A DNA stretch of 64,000 nt from Triangularia verruculosa (lineage: Eukaryota > Ascomycota > Sordariomycetes > Sordariales > Podosporaceae): assembly GCA_033296885.1 (NCBI GenBank), contig MU863947.1, forward strand, positions 124,001-188,000. Reading direction: 5' to 3'. Below are positions 45,274 through 56,330 of this stretch, one piece after another (the stretch's first letter is position 1; each line of letters opens with the position of its first letter). The notes under the pieces are model-generated. The model was given only the letters and a program-made list of their open reading frames with translations. It was not told where the DNA came from and ran no database searches. The translations under genes were made by a program, and so were the position numbers.

Positions 45274-46629
45274 CTACAGATTCTTCAAGTCACTAGTCCT
45301 CAGCGCCACAGGGAAGCGTTGTGGCCGAACCATGGCGTCCTCCTCCATCCGTTCCTCGCCCCCCTCCTCCTCATCTAACTCCTCAGTCCGCTCGTCCTCA
45401 TCAAGTTCATCCTCATCCACCACTCTAGCACGATACGCAAGCTTGACCTTCCTCTTAAAAGCCAGCCATCCCGGCTGCATGTTGGGCTGGTTCCAGATAA
45501 TATGCAGACTCGGATGCACCGGCCCTCCCCAGCTCGGGTGCTCATTGATCAGCTCCTTCTTCAGCCGCTGGAGCATATTCTCAGTCGGTTCATACGTCGT
45601 CTCCCCGAACCAACTCATCTCCTTGTCACTATACGCCTCCTTGCACCACTGAGCCGTTGGATTCGTCAGCCCGGCGATCACGTTTTCCGCAAAGAGGCGT
45701 TTAGCAGTCCGTCCCAGCGCGACCAGTCGCGTCGCTCGACAGATGTGGCATTGCACAGGCCTCACGCCTCCCTCGCCAAGTGTGAGCGGTACATGGTCGA
45801 GAAACTCCTTCCACCCAGTTCCGGGGGGTTTCTCGTGCTGTGGAGGGGGGATGATATAGGGGTACAAGATATCCTGACAGCTTATTCCCTCGCAGGCCGA
45901 CATCTCCCGGCAGCTGGGACACCTGAACCCGCGGCCCTTCGTCCATTGTTCCTTGGACCATGCGTTGTAGCACTGGGCGCAGAGGATGTGGCCGCAGATG
46001 AGGAAGGTCCCGAGACCGAGGTCGTAGGTGGGGTTGCCCGACCTTGGGATCCCCTTGATGGCGATCTCGACCACCTGGCAGGCCGCGCAGACGGCGTAAG
46101 GGGCTGGTCTGGCGTAGTACGCCTCGGGGGTTCCGGAGATGTGCTCGATCCAGTTTCTAATGTCGGTCCACATGTTCGTCTCGAGGCCTGTCACCCTGTC
46201 TGCTGGTGGCTCTGGGGTAGCCTCGCGTCGGCTTCCGGGGTAGAAGTAGGTGTCCCGGTCCGGACCCGGCAGGGGCGCGTCCATCATGATTTGGTCCTCA
46301 TCGTCGACGGGCATGTTTGACTGGGGCGGTTGCGCAAGCTGCCAGACCCATGGGCTTGGATCCCGCACGTTCATCGGTTCATCCTCGGGGCCGGAGGAGT
46401 CGCTTGGATACGGCTTGGTGGGCGAGGCATTTTCTACTAATGGACCACGGTTTTGCCGGACTAATTTGAAGTATTGTCGCGCTCTGTAAGGTTTCTCGCC
46501 TCCGAGGAGATACAGCTGACGTGGAGGTCCCGGAGCGACCGGGTTGCTTCCTGAGCCGCTGCCGCTGCCGCTGCCGCGCCCTCGGCCGGTCCAGCTGAAG
46601 CTGCTAGGATCCCAGTGGAATCGGGGCAT
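45274..46629 (-). CDS. RING-type zinc-finger protein
   Basis: Single-exon gene of 451 residues. A central zinc-binding domain at about residues 180-245 has C-x2-C ('VCAACQ'), C-G-H-x-L-C-x2-C ('LICGHILCAQCYNAW') and C-P-x-C ('FRCPSCREM'), a RING layout with a longer first loop, which suggests E3 ubiquitin-ligase or scaffold activity. A second pair, 'QCHICRATRL', follows near residue 310. The N-terminus is Gly/Ser-rich (a GSGSGSGS run) and the C-terminus is acidic with Glu/Asp runs, both probably disordered. There is no signal peptide or membrane helix. It is in the group of fungal RING proteins without known substrate. The RING call is secure by cysteine spacing; ligase activity is inferred. 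Confidence 0.8.
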   Translation of the reverse strand: MPRFHWDPSSFSWTGRGRGSGSGSGSGSNPVAPGPPRQLYLLGGEKPYRARQYFKLVRQNRGPLVENASPTKPYPSDSSGPEDEPMNVRDPSPWVWQLAQPPQSNMPVDDEDQIMMDAPLPGPDRDTYFYPGSRREATPEPPADRVTGLETNMWTDIRNWIEHISGTPEAYYARPAPYAVCAACQVVEIAIKGIPRSGNPTYDLGLGTFLICGHILCAQCYNAWSKEQWTKGRGFRCPSCREMSACEGISCQDILYPYIIPPPQHEKPPGTGWKEFLDHVPLTLGEGGVRPVQCHICRATRLVALGRTAKRLFAENVIAGLTNPTAQWCKEAYSDKEMSWFGETTYEPTENMLQRLKKELINEHPSWGGPVHPSLHIIWNQPNMQPGWLAFKRKVKLAYRARVVDEDELDEDERTEELDEEEGGEERMEEDAMVRPQRFPVALRTSDLKNL

Positions 46630-48363
46630 GTTGCAGATGTACCGATAGGTAGGTGACTTGAAGTGCTAGAAGAGACGGCGCAGTACCTTAGGGAAGCGAG
46701 CAATTGTGATTTAGGGCTACTTGTCTGGTGTAAATGCAACTATAGGTACCTTGTCTTTCGTCGTGATGCAGTTAGACTTGCAGGAATGCTCTTTGTTTTG
46801 TGTCAACAAGCTGTCCACGAGTGAAGCTTTGTTTGCTCCGAAAGCGTGTAGGGTGAATTGGGTTGGGGTGAACAATGAAAGAGCAGCATTAAACTCAGCA
46901 CAACGATGAAGGGCAACAAAGGCAGAATACCTACTAGGCTCCACCAACACTGGACAGAGAAGAGAAGAGAGAATAACGGGTTGTCAAGTTTCACTTTACG
47001 GAGGGTTGGGAGAAGTAATGATGTATGAAAAGGTCTTTCTATTTTACTGGGTACCTAAGCGTCTTCTTGGGACATCCAAGAGTACAGTATTAGGTAGCAA
47101 TGGTGTAGCTGAAATGCAAGGAAACGAAGCTGCAAATACAAACCGACGCTATTGTGGCATGTATGCTCTTGGTATAGCAGCAAGGGCGTCATCAAAAGCT
47201 GCAATAGCATTACCAAAGGTGGCTTCCCGATAGACCATTGCCAGCTCGAGTTCACGCACATGAGACTTCAAGGCGCGGATGTGCTTCTCTGCCATTCTTT
47301 CGCTTTTGTAGCCCCAGACAGCCTGAATGCACCAGCCTGCAAAGCCAACCAAGGTGGCGACCCCAAATACATATTGGAGCCAGATTGGTAATCCTTCACA
47401 GGCCGGGCAGGTAGGGCAGGTGATGGGGGTTGATGACCTTGATCAACATCCCATGAATTACACTGGCGGTGGTCATGAGCACTGTCATCTTTATCTAGAA
47501 AAGTACCTGATATATACCTAGGCACAGGAAATGTATGCTAATATCGGTGTATATCTTGGATAAATCTGACGTTGTTGCTAACGTGTACATATTCTCTTAT
47601 GTTCCACATTTGTCAAGATTGAAATATGCAGGCGTCGTAAAGAATCTTGCATGCATTGTGCCTAACTCTATGCTTCTATCATCAACAGCAGTTATGTTCT
47701 CGGTGCATAATGGCAGTGTATAAAGTTTGGCTTTCTTGTGTTGACAACACAAATACCTGGCATGATTAATAAGAATGTTGAGCGGGGACAATAGCATTGT
47801 TCCTGCAACAAAATACTGGACCGGTGGATACCTAGATACCTGCTTACCTATGCAGCCACTCATACACAATGCTCTAAGCCATCGTTGTTCAGCGTGTCTT
47901 AAAGAAACGAAGCGATAATGAGTAGCTGCCACCTTTGGTAGATAATGATCTAGCCTCTTTCTTTTCTTAAAAATAGTATCGTCGGCCGACTAGTCGTTAA
48001 AAGTAGTGAGTCTCACGGGTTGCAGAAAATTGTGTGAGGGTTAGGGAACCGGTGTGGGTTTTGTGCTCCTGTTAAGACCGAGTGCATTCTGCGAAAAGAC
48101 TCTCTCTTGCTCATAGGAAACCCATTTTGCTAGAAATACCTACTGATACTAGAGGTACCTAGCTATCGTAAGGTAAGGTAGCTAAAGACACTGTTCTTCC
48201 CCCCCCTTTTTCCACCTTCCATGCAGCCCTAACCCATCCGAATTTCCCCGTTATCACCCCTCTTATCCTATAAGTATCGTAGGGCCTTCTCACTAGTGCT
48301 GACCTTGATTACATATACAGCAGCTCAATGCCAAGAGTCATGATCCTTCCAGGGCATCGTCAG
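46630..48363. other. Long intergenic region
   Basis: About 1.7 kb lies between the RING and F-box-like genes. It contains the doubtful small minus-strand frame listed separately, a C/T run near 48200 (CCCCCCCTTTTT), and palindromic GGTACCTAGC motifs near 48155. Nothing else is recognised. Confidence 0.4.
47149..47352 (-). CDS. Possible small membrane protein (3' part)
   Basis: This frame reads 'GFAGWCIQAVWGYKSERMAE' and continues as a charged helix ending 'AFDDALAAIPRAYMPQ'. Upstream of its Met the same frame stays open for about 90 nt and encodes a Cys/Pro segment ('TCPTCPACEGL') and a hydrophobic stretch ('WLQYVFGVATLVGFAGW'). A TM segment followed by a helical tail is coherent as a small single-pass protein, but no start codon or first exon upstream could be fixed. 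Treat it as a candidate with an unknown 5' end. Confidence 0.4.
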   Translation of the reverse strand: MVGFAGWCIQAVWGYKSERMAEKHIRALKSHVRELELAMVYREATFGNAIAAFDDALAAIPRAYMPQ

Positions 48364-50253
48364 CTACCTGAGGCCCCCATCTTTGGGAATAAGCTCATGG
48401 GAAAAAAACAAGCCATTTCCTCCGCGTTCCCAATCGCTGCTTGTCTTTCTGATCACCTCCAATTCCGCGTTTCCATCATTTCTGCCCACAATTTCCCATA
48501 AATACCACCCGATCGCAAGGTGCCGCAACGAAGGGATTGCATTGGCCAGCTCTACCGCTTGTTGAAGCATCGGTTGGAGCAACTCCCTACACTTAGGAAT
48601 GACCCACAGTTGGGTCAGGCAGGATAGATCGCGTAAAGGCTTTAGAATAGTTTCGATGCCGTCAGGCCGGCGATCTTTCGTCGGCCTATCCAGATGCACG
48701 ACCAGCCCCTGCAAGCAGTGCCCGTTGCTGGCTGCCAGGTCTCGCAAGTATCCGTGTTGCGTGGCCCACGACATTCGTGCTAGCTGAAATGGGCTCTGGG
48801 GTGGCGGCAACAGATCGAGAGCATCCGTTGGTCTTGGGTCATCAGCGCCAACCAACCGAGCAGATCCATGTTGGTCCCATTCCTCCACTGCATTGGGCTC
48901 GGCTTCTATAAGAACCGAGAGCTTCCCAGACAAAGCAATCTCTTCAGGAAAGGTGCAAAGGAAACGATGGAAACTCTCATGATACCTCGGAACTATGAAG
49001 TGACGCAGTTTGGGGCAATTGGTAGGGGAGAAGATGTCAAAGTTCAGTTCCAAGCGCTGTAGTCTGCTGTAGCCGTCGATTAGCAATCTCCAGATTCTGA
49101 GATCAGAAATCCATCGGTCGACGTAGCCATTGATGGTTTCGGTGTTGAGCCGGGCTTCCTCCAAGTAGGTCAGGTCGGTGAGCTTCTTCAATGAATCGGG
49201 TTTCCAAACCCACATCGATTCGTACAGGCCTAACGTCCTGAGACGCAAGGGCTGCCCGCCAGCTTCGGCGTACTCATCGCAAAGCCGATCAAAGAATCTG
49301 ACAAAGTTCTCAAAGCGATGGTCACACATGTCAAAGTCCTCAACCGCAAACTCGGGATCGTATGTCCACCGGATGTCGTGTGCAATGGCGTGGCTAAATA
49401 AGCCAATCTCGAACTCACCGAGGTTGGGGCAATGAAGCAGAAGTTTAACCAGTTCTTTGCGCGAGAATTCCAGGCAGTCAAAACAGCCGCGAAGCGAAAG
49501 ATGTTGCAGATTGCGAAAGAAGTAAAATTCTGGCTGGCCAAAAAGAGAGAAACTCAACCCAAGGGCAAAGCAGTCGAGTTCTCGAGGGCCGAAACCATAT
49601 TCAAACGGTGAATCGTCATCCGACAAGTATTCTTCACTGTCGTCCGACAAATATATCTCACTGTCGTAGAGAGCGTGAAGCACGCGATCGAAATCATAGT
49701 ACTCCGGCTCGCTGACCCAGGGGTGGCTTATGCGCAGGGTTGTGAGAGCGGGACACACTCTCTGTGGACACTTCAAGGCCTTAGGATCGAGTTCGAATGG
49801 CTTCTCCCATCTGTATCATTGGGTGGTTAGTACCTAGCTACCTGAAGCCATATGCATAACAAACGGGATATCTCACATGAAGCTTTCGAGAAATGGCATC
49901 CGGCGAATGAGATTCTGAACATGCTGGTTGATTTCTTGGAACTCTGATGTCTTCCACCATACCCCGAACGTATCATTGAAGGCCTCTTTCGCCTGAGCCC
50001 TTCTTGCGTCCAGATCCCATCCATCAACGATGAGATGTTTCGGCAAGCCCAAGTTGGTATTGTCTGGCGAGATTCGGTGAAGGTTCCGATCGACATAGAG
50101 ATAGAGCCATTCACGGAACTCTGCGTGAAAGAGCTTGTTTGTGAGGCAAAGATTGCAAAGATCCTGCTTCCGAGTCTGGAGCAGCTCTCCGATGCGATGC
50201 AACAGAAGTGTCGTGCGGGCGAACCGCTGACCGCTGGACTTGTTGGTCGGCAT
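48364..50253 (-). CDS. F-box/LRR-like protein
   Basis: Exons 50253-49877 and 49810-48364 (66-nt intron, phase AT|A) give 607 residues. The N-terminus 'RIGELLQTRKQDLCNLCLTN' then 'LFHAEFREWLYLYVDRNLHR' resembles a diverged F-box, which would link to SCF ubiquitin ligases through Skp1. The rest shows leucine-rich repeat-like spacing ('LTTLRISHPWV', 'LQHLSLRGC', 'LRTLGLYESMW', 'LQRLELNFD'), a typical substrate-binding domain. An acidic Ser/Asp loop near residues 165-180 interrupts the repeats. Such F-box/LRR genes are abundant and fast-evolving in fungi. The repeat region is convincing; the F-box is weaker. No targeting signal is seen. Confidence 0.75.
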
Positions 50254-50819
50254 GATTTCACTGCTGGAAGTTGACCTCTAGAGAAAAGCCACCCGGAGGC
50301 AGTCGGGAGGGAGGATGGTGTGTTTCTACTGCCATCTCTCTGGTAGAGCATTTGCCATCTCCTTGTCAGAACACGGGCACGCACACGGCAAACAAACCAT
50401 TTCCAGAATCAAACAGACTTTATCCTCTTTCATCTCTTTTACCTCTTTCACGTCCTCAATGGAGGGATATGAAACTCACTCACGTGTGGGCGCTTTCTGA
50501 TGCAACGCTTTCATTGACCAATGCTGCCGACAGATTTGACGCCGAGGCGCTGCGGCGCTCTAGCTTCATGGAGGCAGTATTGGAGAGCTGGGGTGGGCGG
50601 TTTCATCAGCTGATTGGTTCGGATGATACCTCCATTTATGAATCGTCAAAGATGCCCGCTGGGTGATCGCGTACATGCATGAAAGTATCGACAGCCAGTC
50701 GGGCGTGACTTCTCAGGCATGTCGTAGATAAAGAAGAGAAATATTGCTACCTCTACAACGCATGATCTTAAAGATGGATTATACCAAAGTCGATAGGCGT
50801 CTCAACACAGTTCTGAGGC
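50254..50819. other. Intergenic region
   Basis: This is upstream of the F-box-like gene. It holds a plus-strand frame (50271-50666) without family features. Nothing is recognised. Confidence 0.35.
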
Positions 50820-51065
50820 ATTTTGACTATCTTTCGAGACCTGTAAACTATCTCGTAGTGTCTACTATTGGTATATCGCGAGGGTAACTGGCACGTCGTG
50901 GAGAGAAGAAATGAACTGCAAACTGTGGATATGGCGTTGAGAGATAGCTGAGCGAGCTTGAAAGATACTTCAAGCTCCTAAAAGATGAGTAACGGCGTTG
51001 GAAGATAGTTGGAAGGCGTTGGAAGATAGTAATAAACCCTTTCAAGATAGTTAATAGGCCTTTGA
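50820..51065. repeat. GATAGT-type short repeat array upstream of the SesB-TPR gene
   Basis: Units of AAGATAGTTGGAAGGCGTT type lie head to tail at about 50990-51060. Inverted units (GACTATCTTTCGAGACC, AAACTATCTC) lie at about 50825-50860, giving arms that could pair. It is the same family as at the subtilase (15.3 and 17.7 kb) and on the other side of this gene (54.0-54.2 kb). Confidence 0.75.
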
Positions 51066-51452
51066 TGTAATATCAAAGGTGCGATCCTGACCTGTGGTAC
51101 CAATTAATTTATCCACGGCGCGACTAGCGATGTCTCAACACCTGGTGTGGCAAAATGAATGTTGGCGAATGGAACTCCAATTCCGAACAGTTGGAGAATA
51201 CACCCCTGCTCTCAGCCCCCGTGCCGCAGCCTCACTTCGACCTGAACCCCGAGGCTCTGGGAGTCTCAAAAGGGGGTGTGACCCCTCCCAGCGGGATTCT
51301 GAGACTTGAAGATTGCACGCTCTTCTGTCGGGCGCTTCGGAGCTGAATCACTGTAGAATCGTCAGTTAGAACGACTGGATTGACCAGAGCCCACCACATT
51401 CGCGATCCGGCACACAATAACCATTCCCTTATGAAGCGAAGACAATAATACG
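51066..51452. other. Leader region of the SesB-TPR gene
   Basis: A plus-strand open frame at 51155-51346 reads smoothly but shows no family signal and cannot be joined in phase to the hydrolase. An inverted GGGGGTGTGACCCC-like palindrome lies at about 51273-51290. This is probably promoter and 5' UTR. Confidence 0.4.
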
Positions 51453-53832
51453 ATGGTGAGTGGTCCACTGAAACTGGCTTGACTCGCTTACTTACCTGTA
51501 CTGGCGAGAACAGGCCTGCCGACAGCTCTACCCTCCTTCCTCCGACAGCGAGACACACAGGATCGACATCTTTGCCGTCCACGGTCTCAACGATCGGAGC
51601 AAAGACATCTCGGCCCACGCCTGGGATACATGGCGCACGCCAGAGGGGCCAGAAGGCCGTCTTTGGCTGCAAGAGGATCTTCCCCGCGTTGTTCCCGACG
51701 CTAGAATCTTCCTCTACGAATACGACTCCAAAGCTGTTTTTGGCAAGGACAGGTCCACCTTCATCGACAAAGCGTCCGAGCTCCTGGAAACTGTGAGATG
51801 TGAGCGTGACAAGAAGGACACAAGGCCAATCCTTTTCATTGGCCACAGTCTTGGGGGGTTGCTGATCAAGCAGGCCTTGATCAACGCACACAACAACCCC
51901 AAGTTCACCGAGATCAAGGATGTCACCACAGGCCTCGCCTTCTTCGCGACGCCGCACAATGGTGGAGACTGGAAGCTCGTGAGCCTTGGATCTCTTGTAG
52001 CGAGAGTTGCCACCGCTACTGGCTTCCAGCCTGGCGACGATGTCATGGAGGTATTGAAAGAGGGCAGCTTGTTTTCGGACATCCTGACCGAGATGTGGCA
52101 GCACCAGCTGACGAAGTACGACATCATCTCGTTTTGGGGATCAGAAGATTATGTTGTCCCGCCGAAAAGCGCCAAGCTCGGTCTTCCTGGCAATGTTGAG
52201 AACGTTGTCAAGCTCAATGGTGATCACAGCTCGCTGTGCAAGATCGGCACCGCCCAAAAGGACCAAGACAACCTCAAAAAGATCCGTCGCAACATCGAGG
52301 ACATTTACAGTAAGGCGCTGGAAAAGCAGCCACAGCCTGCTGTCAGTGCCAGTGCCAGCCAGCCGGCCATTCCGACCATCAACGGATGGAATGGGCAAGA
52401 GCGACCCTCACCACCGGTCCTTCCACCACGGCCGAGGTCAGCACAGAATATTCCCGGGAGACGCTCCGTCACACCGCAGCCTCCGGCCTTTTTCACCTCT
52501 CCACCACCACCACCTGACCAGGACCCTGGCTATGGCCCCCCAGAACCTCCTGCAGAGATCCCTTTCGGCGACATATATCTCCCCACCGACCCAGCCGATC
52601 CCCGGTCCGTCCGACAAGCTGAGCTGAGAAACGCCAACAAATGGGACGAAGTCCGCCAGCTCGACCGTCAGGCCTTTGAAGAACACCAACGAACCCTCGG
52701 CCAAGAGAACGCCGAAACAATCAGCGCAGCTTACCAGATTGCCGACACGGCCAACGACACCGGCTACCTCCTCGACTGCGAAAGATGGGTCGACTGGGCC
52801 CTCCAAGTCGGCAGCACTTTCCTCTCCCCGAAACACCCCGTCATCCTCAAGCTCAACCGCCTCAAAGGCGAGGTCCTCACCGAAAAGGGTGACCTGGAAG
52901 AAGCTGAAAACCTCCTTGCCAACACCCTCGTCGACCAACAAGACGCGCTGGGCAACAATGACCTCGACACCCTCACCACAGAACGCGCTCTCGGGGTGGT
53001 CTGCTTCGCCCTCGGCCGACTGGACGAAGCGCAAAATCGGCTGGAACACCGCCTCCAAGGTCTCTCCGAAGTTCTTGGTGCAAATCATGTCCTGGTGATA
53101 TCGGCAGTCATGGACCTAATCGAGATCAACACCCCCTCCCCAGATTCAGACCCGTATGGTTTGCAAAAGACCAACCCAAAGGTGATCTCCGCCGAAGCCG
53201 GCCTTCGGGATCTCTACGCTAAACTCCGACAATCACTCGGCCCTACTAACCGAGTCACCCTCCGCGCGCTTCGAAATCACGGGAAACTGAAGATTCTCCT
53301 CGGGGACATCACCGAAGCGGGCGACCTTCTTCGCCGTGCCAAGTCCCAGACGGAAGAAACGCTTGGGAAAGACCATCCCGACACCATGGCCTCAGTGACG
53401 GCAATGGCAATCCTCTACTCCAAAACCGGCAACCCCGGCTCGTTCCCGGCCGCGTTGAGGCCATGGATGGAGATTTACCTGCAGTGGTTGGAGCCGCGAA
53501 AAGGTATTAAAACCACCGAGGCCCAGAACGCGCTGGCGATGCTGGGAATGTCGTATATGAATGAAGGCCTGTTGGCGGAGGCGGAGGAGTACTTTGAAAA
53601 GTTGATGAATTCATATCAGGGCACGAAGAAGCAGGGGGGGAGTGAAGCCCAAAAGGTGGGACAGATGTTGGATATGTGTAGGATTGCTACGAGGTCGTTT
53701 GTGGGTGGGAGTAGGAGGAGGAATGGTGGGGGGGCGGGGGGGAATGGAGGTGGTGCTGGTGGTCGGGGTGAGGGGAGTGGAGGAGGGGATTTGGCGAATT
53801 TGTTGGCTACGCTTGGGCTTGGGAGGAGGTGA
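51453..53832 (+). CDS. SesB-like alpha/beta-hydrolase with TPR repeats, no nucleotide-binding domain
   Basis: The start ATG (51453) forms a one-codon coding exon; a 58-nt intron (51456-51513) leads to exon 2, giving 773 residues. Residues 1-285 are an alpha/beta hydrolase of the SesB/DUF676 kind: 'IDIFAVHGLND', nucleophile Ser in 'LFIGHSLGGLLI', 'FFATPHNGGDW', Asp in 'WGSEDYVVP', His in 'LNGDHSSLC'. A Pro-rich linker follows to about 380, then at least six TPR-like units ('LEEAENLLANTLVDQQDALG', 'GDLLRRAKSQTEETLGKDHP') and a Gly-rich tail. In fungal NLRs a SesB domain normally precedes NB-ARC or NACHT; here none is present. Repeat arrays flank the gene on both sides. The catalytic residues are intact. 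Confidence 0.88.
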
Positions 53833-54418
53833 TGGTTTCTTTGAAGAACATTTTTCTGAGATTTTGCGCATGTTGGGCATTTTGGCGTGGCTTATGTATT
53901 GCTTCCAATAATACAACTGCTGTTCACATTCTTCCGTTGTCCATCCCGTCGATCGAAGAGGATTGAAGAAATGTCATACAAGATAGGGATCAGGTCTGGA
54001 AAGATAGTCGACAGGCCTTCAAATAATGGCGAAGGCGTATCCGCTATCTTTTAAGGGATATCTACTATCTTTTAAGGGATACCTACAATCTTTTAACGCA
54101 TACCTACTATCTTTTAAGGGATATCTACTATTTTTCGAGGCCTATCAACTATCCTATAAGGCCTACTTCATATTACCAAACGTCTATTCACCATCTTTTC
54201 AGCGTGTTTGTTCAAGCTTGCGGTGCCCAATTATTCTGACCATGACGTGTCAATCAAGTGTTAGTGCGCGCTTGCTGTGAAGGTTTCGGAGGCCGGAAAA
54301 ACGAAAGGAAAAAAGAGGCGTATGGTTCGACGACGCCATCTCAAGCCTCATCCAGGTGTGCTGGATGATAAGGTAAGCTCCACCACACACTCAACCTTTT
54401 GGGCCGGCGAGGAGACAG
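53833..54418. other. Intergenic region with repeat array
   Basis: This is the 3' flank of the SesB-TPR gene, the repeat array at 53995-54190, and the uncertain 5' region of the next gene. A Met at 54322 starts a short open frame that does not join in phase. Confidence 0.45.
53995..54190. repeat. GATAGT-type short repeat array downstream of the SesB-TPR gene
   Basis: About seven units of CTATCTTTTAAGGGATATCTA type, mostly inverted relative to the upstream array, start with one forward unit (GGAAAGATAGTCGACAGGCC). Units are 20-22 nt, and mutated copies end near 54190. Confidence 0.8.
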
Positions 54419-55900
54419 ATGGTGCTAAAACATCTCTCTTTCTCTTTGGCGGATACTAAGCAAACATTTTCACCTCCCGTCCCGCGCAGGTTTGCTGCTG
54501 GTAACACCACGGCAAGTGTTGCTGGACAAGGCATGAACGCTAAGATCGACATCCAGGAGGTCGCCGTCTCCCTCAACAAGGCAAAACAGGATCCAAACAG
54601 ACCAGTGCTGCAGGTATGTTGTCGGTTAGATTCTTGAAGACCGTGCTTCTACATCGAGGATAGCTAACAAAGAAGCAGAGCCGCAATGAGTCGATCGTCG
54701 CCCAAGCCGAGCGGGAAATGATGCAACCGATCGATCTCGGCGACCCTGTCGCCGCCGAAACCCCGGACAGCGACTTCGAGGACAACATGGACGAGATCCC
54801 CATGCCCTCGATGCGCGACCGCATCACGGCTGCTTGTGTCGAGGGAGCCATCATTCCTTTCAGCCTCTTCACCTCCAGAAAGTTCCGCCGGGTCAAAAAT
54901 GCCCTCTTGGACAGTGGTCCCCCGATCGACGACAGCTGGGAAATTATCACCTCTGAGGAGGAAGAGGAGGCTCGCAGTGGACGCAAGGAAGAGAAGGCAG
55001 GTCACAGCACTAGCAAGTATCATTCCTTCATGTCATCGGCAATGTCGGGTAACGAGAGGCCACGGAAAGCAAAGGCCGATGCCCCTGGTGGTGGTCAGGA
55101 GACGCGTGCCCAGGTTTCTCGCCGGGAGACGAGAGACCCTTTGCAGCACCCTACCAAGACGCCAATGAAGGTTACAACCCCTAAGCAACCAGCGGGTTTC
55201 GACCTCGCTCCACCCCTCCGTCGTTTCCCATCGTTCTCAACCAGAATGAAGGAGCGAATGCAACGAGAGTCAGGGATGCAAGCCAACATGCCGATGGAAC
55301 AGAGCCCAGCCTCTCCCAAGGTTGTCGAGTCTTTCGCGGCCAAAGATGCAGAGAAATCAGCCGCACAGCCTTTGGCCGAGCTAGTCGATAACCGTATCAA
55401 CCAGGCTGCCTCCAAGACAACTCTTAGCGCCGCTGATGACTCTGGGTTCCAACTAATTTCCGAGTTCGCCAACACATGTCTCTCAAACTAGCAAGAGCTC
55501 AGCTGTGAAGCAGGTGGTTCACCCCGTTGACAAGCCCGCTGGCAAGCCTCCAGTCACCGTTGATGAGGCTACTACCAAGCCTGTGAAGAAGACCGCTGAG
55601 GCTCCGGTCGAGAAGGTCATTGAGAAGTGCAACAAGACTCCTGTAGACAAGGTTGTTGGGGAGGTCAGCGAGAAGGCGGTGGAGAAGGCGGTTGAGAAGC
55701 CAGTCGAGAAGGTCGCAGAGAACGCAGAGAAATCTTCGCAGCCAGCGGCAGCCCCAGTGAAGCAGAAGGGGAAGCAGAAGAAGAAGAACCGCAAGTATCA
55801 AGACGAAGACTGGCTCAAGGATGTCGAAGCTGCTGTCCAGCACCCGTGCCCTCCTCAGGCGGAGAACAAGTTGGATGAGTCTCCATACGCAAAGGAGTAA
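54419..55900 (+). CDS. Disordered, charged protein of unknown function
   Basis: I do not recognise the family. The chosen model is 54419-54613, 54679-55445 and 55492-55900, 456 residues. The 5' end is uncertain: the ATG at 54419 needs no extra intron, while 54365 and 54532 are alternatives. The last intron is only 46 nt with a weak GTTCCA donor; without it the frame stops at 55491, so a frameshift is the alternative. Residues 1-170 include the most structured part ('MNAKIDIQEVAVSLNKAKQD', 'DRITAACVEGAIIPFSLF'). The C-terminal third is a Glu/Lys/Pro/Val repeat (EKAVEKPVEKVAE) and a Lys-rich run. No targeting signal is seen. Confidence 0.6.
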
Positions 55901-56330
55901 GCGAGACTCATTGTTGGCTGTCAGTCGTGGTAGCAGATAATAACTGGTTCTGTATATTTAGAGACGTATTAGACTGAACCTCACATGAAGAAATAAATCC
56001 ATGAATGGTCCCTAGCATATGTCAAATGTCAATTGATGGATGCAGCCATGCAACTACAAGAAAGGTCCGTGCTGAAGCTGACGGTGTTTGTGGGGACGGA
56101 ATGCCCCCCCATTGGCCAATCATGTTGACTCCGGTAAATTCCCTGTGCTGTGCCGAACGGGGTCTTGGAAGCCATCACCAAAATTTTGGGACCCATCCCA
56201 TCTTTCTGCGGCAGTCGTACGCTGATCACCGGACCCGGCCCGAGCATTAATTAGCGGAGTGTTCCTCCACGACAACATCGGCTCTTGTTTCCACCACGCA
56301 GGCTTCTTCCCAAAAAGCTCTGCAGACAAA
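55901..56330. other. MIA40 promoter region
   Basis: This is about 430 nt between the disordered-protein gene and MIA40. No other gene is recognised. Confidence 0.45.

Noticed and set aside
45502..46320. 272-codon plus-strand frame opposite the RING gene
   Set aside because: It is the antisense of a gene with clear zinc-binding cysteines.
51232..52104. 290-codon minus-strand frame opposite the SesB-like domain
   Set aside because: The plus strand has the full hydrolase motif set; this is its shadow.
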